Both the position numbers and the translations under genes were made by a program. The notes beneath the pieces were generated by a model. It was not told where the DNA came from and did not search any database. It saw only the letters and a list, made by a program, of their open reading frames with translations. DNA of 64,000 nucleotides from CAWUEZ02 sp963921355 (GTDB taxonomy: Bacteria > Pseudomonadota > Alphaproteobacteria > Thalassobaculales > Thalassobaculaceae), in NCBI GenBank assembly GCA_963921355.3, contig OZ001190.1:3658001-3722000 (forward strand), in the 5' to 3' direction. Of the stretch, positions 54,497-63,994 are shown piece after piece. Every line of letters begins with the position of its first letter. Positions within the stretch are counted from its first letter, which is position 1.

Positions 54497-55234
54497 ATGC
54501 ATGATGCGACCTTTGCTCCGCCGCTGACCTTCTTCCACACGCTCCCGATGCCCTGCCCCTACCTGTCCGACCGGCAGGAACGACGGCTGGTCTGCGATCT
54601 GTCGACCAGACGGGGGCGCCATGCTCACGATACGCTGGCCCGCGCCGGCTTTCGTCGCACCCAGAACCTGGCCTATCGGCCGGCGTGCACCAGTTGCTCG
54701 GCCTGCGTTCCCGTGCGCATCCGGGCTCGCGACTTCAAGTGGAGCAAGAGCCACCGCCGCGTGATGCGGGCCAACGCCGACCTGGTGGGTGAAGTCGTCC
54801 CGAATGAGGCGACCCGCGAGCAGTTCGACCTGTTCGGACGCTACCAGTCAGGCCGCCATGGCGACGGCGAGATGGCACTGATGGACTATGCAGACTACGC
54901 CGCCATGGTCGAACGCTCGCCGATCGAGTCCACGTTGGTTGAATACCGCGACGTGCGCCAGGCGCTGTGGGCGACGGTCCTGGTCGACCATCAGGATTAC
55001 GGGTTGTCCGCCGTCTATAGCTTCTTCGAACCCGGGGCGCCCCGGCGGGCCCTTGGCCGGTTCATGGTACTCGATCTGGTGCAGCGCGCCGTCGGTCTCG
55101 ACCTGCCCTATGTCTACCTGGGCTACTGGATCGATGGCTGCCGAAAGATGTCCTACAAGACCCAGTACAACCCGGTCGAAATGCTCGGGTCAGACGGTTG
55201 GACAACCTTCGAGGCCGGCGACGGCAAGCCCTGA
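54497..55234 (+). CDS. bpt: Aspartate/glutamate leucyltransferase (Bpt)
   Basis: The 245-aa protein transfers leucine from Leu-tRNA to N-terminal Asp/Glu residues for N-end rule degradation. It has the Ate/Bpt family residues PCPYLSDRQERR, GFRRTQNLAYRPACTSCSAC, VPVRIRARDFKWSKSHRRV, and YLGYWIDGCRKMSYKTQYNPVE. It follows motB by 14 bp. Confidence 0.93.
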   Translation: MHDATFAPPLTFFHTLPMPCPYLSDRQERRLVCDLSTRRGRHAHDTLARAGFRRTQNLAYRPACTSCSACVPVRIRARDFKWSKSHRRVMRANADLVGEVVPNEATREQFDLFGRYQSGRHGDGEMALMDYADYAAMVERSPIESTLVEYRDVRQALWATVLVDHQDYGLSAVYSFFEPGAPRRALGRFMVLDLVQRAVGLDLPYVYLGYWIDGCRKMSYKTQYNPVEMLGSDGWTTFEAGDGKP

Positions 55235-55261
55235 GACCGGCCAACCACCCCCGAGAAACGA

Positions 55262-57508
55262 TCAGGTAAAGCGCGGCGGTCTTGGAAACCCGGTGGGCGG
55301 CGCCTTACCGGCACCCGCCCGTTTCGCGCGCCAGGGCGTGGGATCGGTCTCGGTGCGCCGCCGCCCGCCCTGCAGGACCCAACTCAACCCCTCCTCAGCA
55401 CGGAATACAGCCACATCCGCCAACTGTCCGCCGGCCTTGTACTTCTGGAGGATGACGCCCTTACCCCGGCTCATCTCCGGCAGGTCGGCCAAATCGAAGA
55501 GCAGAAGCTTGCGGTTGCTTCCGACCACCGCGACCGTGTCCCCTGTCGCCGGGACGCAGCAGCTGGCCCGCACGCCGGCGTTCAGCACCAGGACCTGTTT
55601 GCCGGCTCTGGTCTGCGCCGCCACCTCGTCGCTCGGAACGACGAAGCCACGCCCTTCGCTTGAGGCCACCAGTAGCTTTTCGCCCTGACGAAGCGGTCGG
55701 ATCGCCACGATGTCCTCGTCGTTGGCGAGGTCAATCATGAGCCGGATCGGCTCGCCGTGGCCGCGGCCCGATGGCAACTTGTCGCCGCCGATCGTGTAGA
55801 ACCGCCCGTCGGTCGCGAATACCAGAATCCGGTCCGTGGTTTCGGCATGGACCCGGAACCGTTCACCGTCGCCTTCCTTGTACTTGACCTCCTGATCCGC
55901 GCCGATATGGCCGCGCAGGGCCCGGATCCATCCCTTGGCGGAACAGATCACCGAAATCGGCTCGCGCTCCACCAGCGCTTCGGTCGGCACCAGAACCGGG
56001 CTCGGAGGGGCGCCAATCTCCGTGCGACGCCGACCGATCTCCGTCGACTTGCCGAACTCGCGACGGATTTCGCCGATCTCGTGGCCCACCACCTTCCAGC
56101 GCCTGCCCTCGTCATCCAGCAGCGCCATCAGGTCATCGCGTTCCGCCGACAGGTTCTCGTGCTCTGCACGCAACTCGATTTCCTCGAGCTTGCGCAGCGA
56201 GCGCAGCCGCATGTTGAGAATGGCCTCGGCCTGGACGTCGGTGAGCTCAAAGGCGCGGATCAACGCGGCCTTCGGTTCATCCTCCTCGCGGATGATGCGG
56301 ATCACCTCGTCCAGGTTCAGGAACGCGATGAGATAACCGCCCAGCACCTCCAGGCGGTGTGCGATCTTCTCGAGGCGATGCCGGGTGCGACGGACCAGAA
56401 CCTCGTGCCGGTGGTCCAGAAACGCCCGCAGCGCCTCCCGCAGCCCCATGACGCGCGGCACGTTGTCCTTGTCCAGGACGTTCAGGTTCAGCGAGATCCG
56501 CGACTCCAGATCGGTCTGGCGGAACAGGCTCTCCATCAGCACGTCCGGATCGACGTAGCGGGTCTTCGGCTCGAGCACCAGGCGGATGTCGGCGGCGGAT
56601 TCGTCCCTGATATCGCCCAGCATCGCCAGCTTGCGGTTCTGCACCAGTTCGGCCATGCGCTCGACCAGGCGCGACTTCTGGACCTGGTAGGGGATCTCGG
56701 TGACGACGATCTGCCAGGTTCCGTTCTTGAGCCGCTCAACCTCCCATCTGGCGCGGACCCGGAAGGCCCCACGGCCGGTGCGATAGGCCTCCTGGACCGC
56801 CTCGCGGGATTCCACGAGCACACCACCGGTCGGGAAATCAGGCCCCGGAACCAGCTCGACCAAAGTGTCGCCCCGGGCCTCGGGGTGTTTGATCAGGTGC
56901 TGGAGGGCCGCGCAGAGCTCATCGACATTGTGCGGCGGAATCGACGTCGCCATGCCGACCGCGATGCCCTGGGCCCCGTTGGCAAGCAGGTTTGGAAAGG
57001 CGGCCGGCAGAACGACCGGCTCCTCCCCTTCACCGTCATAGGTCGCGCGGAAGTCCACGGCATCCTGGTCGATTCCATCGAGCAGGCGCTGCGCGACCTC
57101 GGTCAGGCGGGCCTCGGTATAGCGCATGGCCGCGGCGTTATCGCCGTCGACATTGCCGAAATTCCCCTGACCGTCGACCAGCGGATACCGGACCGCGAAA
57201 TCCTGGGCGAGCCGGACCATCGCATCGTAGATCGCGGCATCGCCGTGGGGATGGAACTTACCCATGACATCGCCGACCACCCGGGCGGACTTCTTGAAGG
57301 CACTGTCCGGGTCCAGCCGCAACTGCCGCATCGCGTAGAGCAGGCGCCGATGGACCGGCTTCAGCCCGTCGCGCACATCCGGCAGAGAGCGGGACATGAT
57401 CGTCGACAGGGCGTAGGCCAGATAGCGCTCGCTCAGCGCATCGGCCAGCCAGGTGTCCCGGACATCCCCAGGGCCGTCAGGCGGCAGATCGGTCGATGTT
57501 GTGCTCAT
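55262..57508 (-). CDS. parC: DNA topoisomerase IV subunit A
   Basis: The 748-aa type II topoisomerase subunit has the breakage-reunion domain with GKFHPHGDAAIYDAMVRL and active-site Y130 in AAMRYTEARL, then the GyrA-like C-terminal repeats. The ParC quinolone-region residue equivalent to E. coli Ser80 is Ala, as is common in alphaproteobacteria. The ATG overlaps the recO stop codon by 4 nt, so it is the last gene of the housekeeping cluster. Partner ParE is not in the window. Confidence 0.95.
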   Translation of the reverse strand: MSTTSTDLPPDGPGDVRDTWLADALSERYLAYALSTIMSRSLPDVRDGLKPVHRRLLYAMRQLRLDPDSAFKKSARVVGDVMGKFHPHGDAAIYDAMVRLAQDFAVRYPLVDGQGNFGNVDGDNAAAMRYTEARLTEVAQRLLDGIDQDAVDFRATYDGEGEEPVVLPAAFPNLLANGAQGIAVGMATSIPPHNVDELCAALQHLIKHPEARGDTLVELVPGPDFPTGGVLVESREAVQEAYRTGRGAFRVRARWEVERLKNGTWQIVVTEIPYQVQKSRLVERMAELVQNRKLAMLGDIRDESAADIRLVLEPKTRYVDPDVLMESLFRQTDLESRISLNLNVLDKDNVPRVMGLREALRAFLDHRHEVLVRRTRHRLEKIAHRLEVLGGYLIAFLNLDEVIRIIREEDEPKAALIRAFELTDVQAEAILNMRLRSLRKLEEIELRAEHENLSAERDDLMALLDDEGRRWKVVGHEIGEIRREFGKSTEIGRRRTEIGAPPSPVLVPTEALVEREPISVICSAKGWIRALRGHIGADQEVKYKEGDGERFRVHAETTDRILVFATDGRFYTIGGDKLPSGRGHGEPIRLMIDLANDEDIVAIRPLRQGEKLLVASSEGRGFVVPSDEVAAQTRAGKQVLVLNAGVRASCCVPATGDTVAVVGSNRKLLLFDLADLPEMSRGKGVILQKYKAGGQLADVAVFRAEEGLSWVLQGGRRRTETDPTPWRAKRAGAGKAPPTGFPRPPRFT

Positions 57509-58278
57509 TGGCTCGAACCTCCACCAGATACTGTAGCCTTCTGGGCGAAGCGTTCAACGAAGCGGGTGCGCGCCGGCGGCGGCTGGCGCCCGTGAGTAGC
57601 AAACACATGGCGCTCCAGGAAAAACCCGGTCAGGGCCAGTCCGGCGAACAGGTCGTCGTCGTCGCCGCCGGCCCGTACCCCGGCTTCGCCGACCAGGAAT
57701 CGGGGCAACTGCAAGAGTTTGTCCCGATAGGGCTCGCCCGCCGCCAGGGACACCGCCCGGCCCGAACGCGGGCTCACATAGGCCAGATCATCATTGGCGC
57801 CGGTCGCGGCACAGGCGCTGAGGTCGAGGCCGTAGCCGAGTTCGCCGAGCAACCCTACCTCCCAACGCGCATAGCCCGCCACCCAGGCGTCCCCGAGTTC
57901 GGGGTCGGTCATCGCATCGATCAGAGCCAGCATCGCCTCGAACAGCGCCGGATGGGGTTCGCGTTCCGGCAGCGATGCGTCCGCCACCGCGCACACCGCC
58001 GCCAATCCAGCCAACCGAAGCGGATCGTCCAGCAACGCCGCCGCGTAGCCCTGCGACAGCTCGCAGCTATAGGTGCCAAGATGCTCGCTCAGCCGGGCGC
58101 GCCATGTCGCACTGACGCGATTTCCCGGCTGGAACAGTCCCCGGTTTGCCGCTGAGAACGCGCCGCGCACCAGGCTGGCATGGCGTCCGTGGGCGTGGGT
58201 CAAAAGGCTGACGACGGCCGACCCCTCTCCGTGGGGGCGGGCGGAGAGCACCACCCCGTCATCGCCCCACTCGATCAT
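57505..58278 (-). CDS. recO: DNA repair protein RecO
   Basis: The 257-aa recombination mediator has an OB-fold start (MIEWGDDGVVLSARPHGEGSAVVSLLTHAHGRHASLVRG) and a helical C-terminal half. It helps RecR load RecA on SSB-covered DNA. It is encoded downstream of era by 71 bp and overlaps parC. Confidence 0.92.
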   Translation of the reverse strand: MIEWGDDGVVLSARPHGEGSAVVSLLTHAHGRHASLVRGAFSAANRGLFQPGNRVSATWRARLSEHLGTYSCELSQGYAAALLDDPLRLAGLAAVCAVADASLPEREPHPALFEAMLALIDAMTDPELGDAWVAGYARWEVGLLGELGYGLDLSACAATGANDDLAYVSPRSGRAVSLAAGEPYRDKLLQLPRFLVGEAGVRAGGDDDDLFAGLALTGFFLERHVFATHGRQPPPARTRFVERFAQKATVSGGGSSQ

Positions 58279-58349
58279 GCCGGCACTCGATCAGACCTCG
58301 GGCGCGGGACCAGCGCGCCGGGCCACCGCGTGCCTTGCGGCCAATCGGT

Positions 58350-59258
58350 TCAGACGTCCCATTCCAGGCCCCATTCGGTCAGGCGCTGGCGGTCCTCCTG
58401 CCAGTTCTCGCGAACCTTCACGAACAGGAACAGATGGACTCGGCGTTCCAGCATCTCCTCGAGCTCAAGTCGGGTGCGGCTGCCGATCTCGCGGATCTTC
58501 CGCCCGGCCTTGCCGAGCGCGATCTTACGCTGGCTCTCGCGTTCGACATACAGAACCTGGTCGATCCTGACCGACCCGTCTTCGCGTTCGGTCCATTGCT
58601 CGGTCTCGACTGTCGCCGAGTACGGCAGTTCATCGTGCAGCTGCAGGAAGACCTTCTCGCGGGTGACCTCCGCCGCCATCAGGCGCATCGGCAGATCGCT
58701 CAGCTCGTCTTCCGGATAAAGCCAGGGGCCGGACGGCATTCTGTCCGCGAGGAACTGCAGCAGATCGCTGCAACCGTCACCGGACAGTGCAGAGATCATG
58801 AACACCTGCTCGAAGGGGAATGCGTCCCCGAACTGGGCGGCGATCGGCAGGAGCCGGTCCCGGCGCATGCCGTCGACCTTGTTCAACGCCAGGACCGCTT
58901 TCAGATTCTGTTCGCGCAGGCCTTCGATGATGCGCGCGGTATCCTCGTCCAGGCCGACCTGGGCATCCGCCACCAGGACAATGACATCGGCGTCCCCGGC
59001 GCCGCTCCACGCGGCGTGGACCATGGCCCGGTCCAGGCGGCGCTTGGGCTGAAAGATGCCCGGCGTGTCGACCAGAACGATCTGCGCGCTGTCCGACAGG
59101 GCGATGCCGCGGATGCGGGTGCGCGTGGTCTGGACCTTATGGGTGACAATCGAGACCTTGGCGCCGACCAGCTGATTGACCAGCGTGGACTTGCCGGCAT
59201 TGGGGGCGCCGACCAGCGCGACGAACCCGCACTGTGTGCTCGGACCGGCCGCCGTCAC
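58350..59258 (-). CDS. era: GTPase Era
   Basis: The 302-aa protein has G1 GAPNAGKS (17-24), G3 DTPG, G4 NKVD, and a C-terminal KH domain (about 210-290). It acts in 16S rRNA 3' end processing and small-subunit assembly. It starts at GTG 59258, whose TGA overlaps the rnc stop (GTGA). In the canonical order rnc-era-recO. Confidence 0.96.
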   Translation of the reverse strand: MTAAGPSTQCGFVALVGAPNAGKSTLVNQLVGAKVSIVTHKVQTTRTRIRGIALSDSAQIVLVDTPGIFQPKRRLDRAMVHAAWSGAGDADVIVLVADAQVGLDEDTARIIEGLREQNLKAVLALNKVDGMRRDRLLPIAAQFGDAFPFEQVFMISALSGDGCSDLLQFLADRMPSGPWLYPEDELSDLPMRLMAAEVTREKVFLQLHDELPYSATVETEQWTEREDGSVRIDQVLYVERESQRKIALGKAGRKIREIGSRTRLELEEMLERRVHLFLFVKVRENWQEDRQRLTEWGLEWDV

Positions 59259-59938
59259 GACCGCACCGCGTCCAGCAGCAGCCGCGCCGCCGCCTGTTCC
59301 GCCAAACGCTTGGAGCGTCCGACCGACGTCATCGGCTCATGGCCTTCGACGGCGACCTCGACCAGGAACTCCGGTGCGTGGGCCGGCCCGGTCTTACGCA
59401 GTGTCCGGTACTGCGGCAGGGGCAGACCTCGACCCTGGGCCCACTCCTGCAGGGCGGTCTTGGCGTCCTGCGGCGGGCGTAGGTCCATCTCGAGCAGCGG
59501 GTTCCACTGCTGCAGGATGAACGCCCGCACCGCTTCGATGCCGCCATCGAGATAGAGGGCGCCGATGACCGCCTCCATAGCGTCCGACAGGATGGTGTCG
59601 CTGTTTCGGGAGCCGGCATCCGCTTCCCCCCGCGACAGGATGAGGAAGCGCCCGAGGTCGATGGCACGCGCGACCTCAGCCAACGCCTCGCGACGCACCA
59701 GGTTGACATGCCGCTTGGCGATGGCGCCTTCGCGTTCATGGGGGAACCGGTCGAGAAGCTGCTCGGCGATGATCAGCGCAAGGACCCGGTCGCCCAGGAA
59801 CTCCAGCCGTTCGTAGGCATTCCAGGCGCGGGGTTCGGCACTGGCATGGGTCAGCGCCCGCCGCAGCAGCTCCGGATGATTGAACGGGTGGCCGAGAACG
59901 GCGAGCAGGTCTGCCAGATCAGAGAGATCATCCTTCAT
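59255..59938 (-). CDS. rnc: Ribonuclease III
   Basis: The 227-aa dsRNA endonuclease has the signature ERLEFLGDRVL (catalytic Glu/Asp region) and a later DAMEAVIGALYLDGG acidic site. The C-terminal dsRBD (about 155-222) ends LAEQAAARLLLDAV. ATG 59938 overlaps the lepB stop by 4 nt; an upstream in-frame start is rejected. Confidence 0.96.
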   Translation of the reverse strand: MKDDLSDLADLLAVLGHPFNHPELLRRALTHASAEPRAWNAYERLEFLGDRVLALIIAEQLLDRFPHEREGAIAKRHVNLVRREALAEVARAIDLGRFLILSRGEADAGSRNSDTILSDAMEAVIGALYLDGGIEAVRAFILQQWNPLLEMDLRPPQDAKTALQEWAQGRGLPLPQYRTLRKTGPAHAPEFLVEVAVEGHEPMTSVGRSKRLAEQAAARLLLDAVRS

Positions 59939-60684
59939 TCGATCCCGTCCAGCAGGCGGCTGAAGCGGATGGCAAACGGCCATTTCCAGATTTCCCACAC
60001 CGCCGCACTTCCATCGGTGGAGAAGAACAGGATTTCGGCTCGGCCGACCAGATTCTCGGCGGGAATCGGCCCGACCTCCGGGAACCGGCTGTCGCGGGAG
60101 TTGTCGCGGTTGTCGCCCATCGCGAAATAGTGCCCCGGCGGCACCCGATATATCGGGGTGTTGTCGGCACTGAAGGTATCGCTCATTTCGATGATGCGGT
60201 GCTGCCGGCCGTTCGGCAGGGTCTCAACGTACTGGGTCACCGGAGCCGTCCTGCCGACCGCAACATCGACCATAAAGTCCTGAACCTTGCGGCGATTGAC
60301 CGGCTTTTCGTTAATGTGCAGGACGCCGCCCTTGACCTGAATCGTGTCGCCCGGAAGGCCAACGATGCGCTTGATGTAGTCCGTGCTGTCGTCACTCGGC
60401 AGCTTGAAGACGACGACATCACCGCGCTCGGGCTCGTCGAACAGCACACGGCCCGGAATCAGCGGCAAGGACAGAGGCAGCGAGTGGCGGCTGTAGCCAT
60501 AGGACAGCTTACTGACAAACAGGTAGTCGCCGACCAGCAGCGTGGGGATCATCGACCCCGACGGAATGTTGAACGGCTCATAGGCAAAGGTACGAATGCC
60601 GAGCGCGATCGCGGCCGCAATGATTACGGTGCGGACCAGCTCTCCGAACCCGCCCGACTTCTTGTTGGCCATCAGTCGATCCAT
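59935..60684 (-). CDS. lepB: Signal peptidase I
   Basis: The 249-aa membrane protease has one N-terminal membrane helix and the Ser/Lys dyad: S44 in PSGSMIPTLL and K105 in DYIKRIVGLPGD. The box E motif YFAMGDNRDNSRDSR is present. GGGAGG lies 9 nt before the ATG at 60684; an ATG four codons later is possible. It precedes rnc and overlaps it by 4 nt. Confidence 0.96.
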   Translation of the reverse strand: MDRLMANKKSGGFGELVRTVIIAAAIALGIRTFAYEPFNIPSGSMIPTLLVGDYLFVSKLSYGYSRHSLPLSLPLIPGRVLFDEPERGDVVVFKLPSDDSTDYIKRIVGLPGDTIQVKGGVLHINEKPVNRRKVQDFMVDVAVGRTAPVTQYVETLPNGRQHRIIEMSDTFSADNTPIYRVPPGHYFAMGDNRDNSRDSRFPEVGPIPAENLVGRAEILFFSTDGSAAVWEIWKWPFAIRFSRLLDGIE

Positions 60685-60831
60685 TCCGTTGAACCTCCCG
60701 CAGAAACCGCCGGCAGGGACCCCGGCGCGCGGAACGCTTCGATATGCCGTATCTGCCGCGCCGGGGCAAGCCGCGCGCTCACCTCCGACCGGACTTGCCG
60801 GACGGCCAGCAGGAGCCGGGTCGCCTCACCG

Positions 60832-61260
60832 TCAGGAATCCGTTGGTCGCATCGCTTCCTGGGCCGCGGGTGCCGCCGAAAGCACAACGAAGGCCTGGGC
60901 AAACGGTGGTTCGTCGGTCAGAGAGAGGTCGACCCGGGCCACCATGCCGTCGGGTGTCAGTTCCGCCAGACGCCCGGCCGCCCGGCCCGAGAGCTGGAAG
61001 GTCGGCTTACCGGACCGCGCGTTCTGAACCACCAGGTCGAGCCAGCGAATGCCCTCACGCCCCCCTTCCCCCAGGGCCTTCCAGACCGCCTCCTTGGCAG
61101 CGAAGCGTTTCGCGTAGACCAGCGCCGGGTCCGCCGCCCCCTCGGCACGGGCGATCTCGTGATCCGAGAAGCACCGGTGGCGAAACCGGTCGCCGAACCG
61201 CTCTAGGGTCTTCGAGATCCGACGGGTGTCCACGAGGTCGGTACCGATACCGAGGATCAT
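60832..61260 (-). CDS. acpS: Holo-acyl-carrier-protein synthase
   Basis: The 142-aa phosphopantetheinyl transferase has the metal-binding D8 in GIGTDLVD and KRFAAKEAVWKALG, the second acidic site. It activates ACP for fatty-acid synthesis. It is 6 nt downstream of rsh and 147 bp upstream of lepB. The gap to lepB contains no gene. pdxJ, which often lies before acpS in alphaproteobacteria, is absent here. Confidence 0.93.
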   Translation of the reverse strand: MILGIGTDLVDTRRISKTLERFGDRFRHRCFSDHEIARAEGAADPALVYAKRFAAKEAVWKALGEGGREGIRWLDLVVQNARSGKPTFQLSGRAAGRLAELTPDGMVARVDLSLTDEPPFAQAFVVLSAAPAAQEAMRPTDS

Positions 61261-61266
61261 CGTGCC

Positions 61267-63408
61267 CTAGCCCCGCGCCCTGTCCACCGAGTTGATCACC
61301 GGTGTCGCCCGCAACGCCGCGATGATCGTCGTCAGATGGCGCACGTCGCCGACCTCGACATCGATCAGCATCTCGAAGAAATCGAGCGAGCGGTTGGTGA
61401 TCTTCAGATTGATGATGTTGCCGCCGTTCTTGCCGATCACCGTCGACAAGGCGCCCAGACTGCCAGGCTCGTTGGCGATGACCACATCGAGCCGGCCGAC
61501 ATGGGCGCTTTCCGCCCCGTCATCCCAGGCGACATCGATCCAGCGCTCCGGCTGATCGTGGAATCCGTCCAGCGTCTCGCAATCGATCGTGTGGATCGTC
61601 ACACCCTTGCCGGTCGTCACGATGCCGACGATCCGCTCACCGGGGAGCGGATGGCAACAGCGCGCGAAGTGCATCGCCATGCCGTCGATCAGCCCTTTGA
61701 TGGGCATCGCGTCCTTGCGGGTCTTTTTGGCGCGACCCCGGGCCCGGGTGATCGGAACGACGTTCTCGCGTTTCGGGTCCGGCTTCTCGACGGGGAAAGC
61801 CGTGTGCACCACCTCGAGGGGACTGGTCAGCCCCTCGCCGATCCCGGCGTATAGATCCGCCACCGCTTCGCAGTGGAACTTGGCGGTCAGCGGTTCCAGG
61901 ACCTTCTCCGAGAACGGGTGACCCTCCTGCCGGAACGCCTTCTGCAGCATCGCCTTGCCGAGATCCGAGAACTGCTGACGGCGCTTCATCCGCACGAACC
62001 GGCGGATCCGCGCCTTGGCCTTGCCGGTGACGACGAACTGTTCCCAGGTCGGTGACGGGGTCGAGGTCTTGGACGTCACGATCTCGACCTGGTCACCATT
62101 GCGCAGCTGGGTCATCAGCGGCACGAGCCGGCCGTTCAGCTTGGAGCCGACGCAACGGTCGCCGACCTCGGAATGCACCGCGTAGGCGAAATCGATCGGA
62201 ACCGCCCCCTGGGGCAGGGCGATCAGATCGCCCTGGGGCGTGAAGCAGAACACCTGGTCCTGGTACATCTCGAGCTTGGTGTGCTCGAGGAACTCCTCGG
62301 GTCCCGAAGTATGCTCCAGGATGTCGAGAAGCTCGCGGATCCAGCGGTACTGCTTGCCCTCGGACAGCCCGTCATGCTGCTTGTAGTTCCAGTGCGCCGC
62401 CACACCGAGTTCGGAAACCTCGTGCATCTCCAGCGTCCGGATCTGGATCTCGATGCGCTGGCGGAACGGCCCGATGACGCCGGTATGCAGTGACCGGTAT
62501 CCGTTGGGCTTCGGGGTCGAGATGTAGTCCTTGAAGCGGCCTGGCACCACCGGATAGACGCCGTGCAGCTGGCCCAGCGCCTGATAGCAGGCGCCGATGT
62601 CCTCGACCACCAGCCGGAACGCCATGATGTCGGAGAGCTGTTCGATCCCGACATTCTTGCGCTGCATCTTCTGCCAGATCGAATACGGCGTCTTCATGCG
62701 ACCGGAAATGTCCGCCTCGACCCCGCCGTCGCGCAGGACCTGGCGCAGCTCCTCGATGATGCGCTCGACGATGTCGCCGCCTTGGCTGCGCAGGAAGTCC
62801 AGCCTCGCCTTGATCGAGGAACGGGCGTCGGGATTGATCTCCGCGAACGCCAGATCCTCAAGTTCGTCCTTGATGTCGTTGATGCCGATCCGGGCCGCCA
62901 GCGGCGCGTAGATATCCATTGTCTCGGCCGCGATCCGGCGGCGCTTGTCGGCTTTCTCGATGTAGCGCAGGGTCCGCATGTTGTGCACGCGGTCGGCAAG
63001 CTTCACCAGCAGAACGCGGATGTCCTGGCTCATGGCGAGGACGAGCTTGCGGAAGTTCTCGGCCTGTTTCGTGCGGTCGGACTGCAGTTCGATCCGGGTC
63101 AGTTTGGTGACCCCGTCGACCAGACGGGCGATCTCGTCGCCGAACAGTCGGTGCACGTCGTCGAGCGTCGCCTCGGTATCCTCGATCACGTCATGCAGCA
63201 GCGCCGTGATGACGGTGCCGTGGTCGAGTTTCATCTCGGTCAGAATGCCGGCGACTTCCAGCGGATGTGAGAAATACGGGTCCCCGGACGCTCGGGTCTG
63301 GGAACCGTGCATTTTCATGGCGAAGACGTAGGCGCGATCCAGTGCCGCCTCGTCCGTCGTCGGATCGTAGGCTTTTGAACGCTCGACCAGTTCGTATTGG
63401 CGGATCAC
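61267..63408 (-). CDS. rsh: Bifunctional (p)ppGpp synthetase/hydrolase (RSH)
   Basis: The 713-aa protein has a hydrolase HD domain (HDVIED at 72-77), a synthetase domain (NGYRSLHTGVIG), a TGS domain (GDLIALPQGAVPIDFAYAVHSEVG) and a C-terminal ACT domain (about 635-710). It makes and degrades (p)ppGpp; alphaproteobacteria have one long RSH. It starts at GTG 63408. It sits between rpoZ and acpS, the standard order. Confidence 0.96.
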   Translation of the reverse strand: MIRQYELVERSKAYDPTTDEAALDRAYVFAMKMHGSQTRASGDPYFSHPLEVAGILTEMKLDHGTVITALLHDVIEDTEATLDDVHRLFGDEIARLVDGVTKLTRIELQSDRTKQAENFRKLVLAMSQDIRVLLVKLADRVHNMRTLRYIEKADKRRRIAAETMDIYAPLAARIGINDIKDELEDLAFAEINPDARSSIKARLDFLRSQGGDIVERIIEELRQVLRDGGVEADISGRMKTPYSIWQKMQRKNVGIEQLSDIMAFRLVVEDIGACYQALGQLHGVYPVVPGRFKDYISTPKPNGYRSLHTGVIGPFRQRIEIQIRTLEMHEVSELGVAAHWNYKQHDGLSEGKQYRWIRELLDILEHTSGPEEFLEHTKLEMYQDQVFCFTPQGDLIALPQGAVPIDFAYAVHSEVGDRCVGSKLNGRLVPLMTQLRNGDQVEIVTSKTSTPSPTWEQFVVTGKAKARIRRFVRMKRRQQFSDLGKAMLQKAFRQEGHPFSEKVLEPLTAKFHCEAVADLYAGIGEGLTSPLEVVHTAFPVEKPDPKRENVVPITRARGRAKKTRKDAMPIKGLIDGMAMHFARCCHPLPGERIVGIVTTGKGVTIHTIDCETLDGFHDQPERWIDVAWDDGAESAHVGRLDVVIANEPGSLGALSTVIGKNGGNIINLKITNRSLDFFEMLIDVEVGDVRHLTTIIAALRATPVINSVDRARG

Positions 63409-63509
63409 CTGTCTACCACCCCGCCGTCGCAGAGTGGATCTGCCCGCAGGCGATTGCGGGTGCCGGTGCTACAGCATGGAGGGCAAGGTGCGTCCGCCGG
63501 AAGGACTGC

Positions 63510-63944
63510 TCAGCCTTCGCGATCCAGTTCGCTGTCGTCGACGTCCTCGAAGCCTGCGCCATCCGTTCCCTGATCGATGCCCATGCCAAGGCCCTCTGCG
63601 GCATCCTCCCGCAGAGTTTCGCCTTCTGCGAGCCGTCCGTCCAGACCGGCTGAGCCGGATTCCTGGCCTTCGGCACCGATCAGGCGCTCGAGATCGTCGT
63701 CTTCCGGCTCATCGACCTCGACGTGCTTCTGCAGGCCCTTGATCAGGCTCTCGTTCAGCACTTCGACATCGACGGTCTCGTCGGCGATTTCGCGCAGCGC
63801 AATCACCGGGTTCTTGTCGTTGTCCCGGTCGACCGTGATCGACGCGCCGGACGAGATGTCACGGGAGCGCTGGGCGGCCGCCATCACCAGATCAAAACGG
63901 TTGGGGATCTTGACGATGCAGTCTTCAACGGTAACGCGGGCCAT
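63510..63944 (-). CDS. rpoZ: RNA polymerase omega subunit
   Basis: The 144-aa protein has the omega fold in its first half: MARVTVEDCIVKIPNRFDLVM, AAQRSRDISSGASITVDRDNDKNPVIALREIAD. The second half is acidic and low in complexity, longer than in E. coli (91 aa) but common in this class. It precedes rsh by 101 bp. Confidence 0.95.
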   Translation of the reverse strand: MARVTVEDCIVKIPNRFDLVMAAAQRSRDISSGASITVDRDNDKNPVIALREIADETVDVEVLNESLIKGLQKHVEVDEPEDDDLERLIGAEGQESGSAGLDGRLAEGETLREDAAEGLGMGIDQGTDGAGFEDVDDSELDREG

Positions 63945-63988
63945 AGGAGCCTCTCGAGTTCGAACGCCGGATTTGCACGAAGCCCCGG

Positions 63989-63994
63989 ACTATA
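63989..63994 (-). promoter_or_regulatory. Possible -10 element of the rpoZ-rsh operon
   Basis: On the minus strand TATAGT lies 45 bp before the rpoZ start codon. The -35 box would be beyond the window end, so the call rests on a single hexamer. Confidence 0.3.
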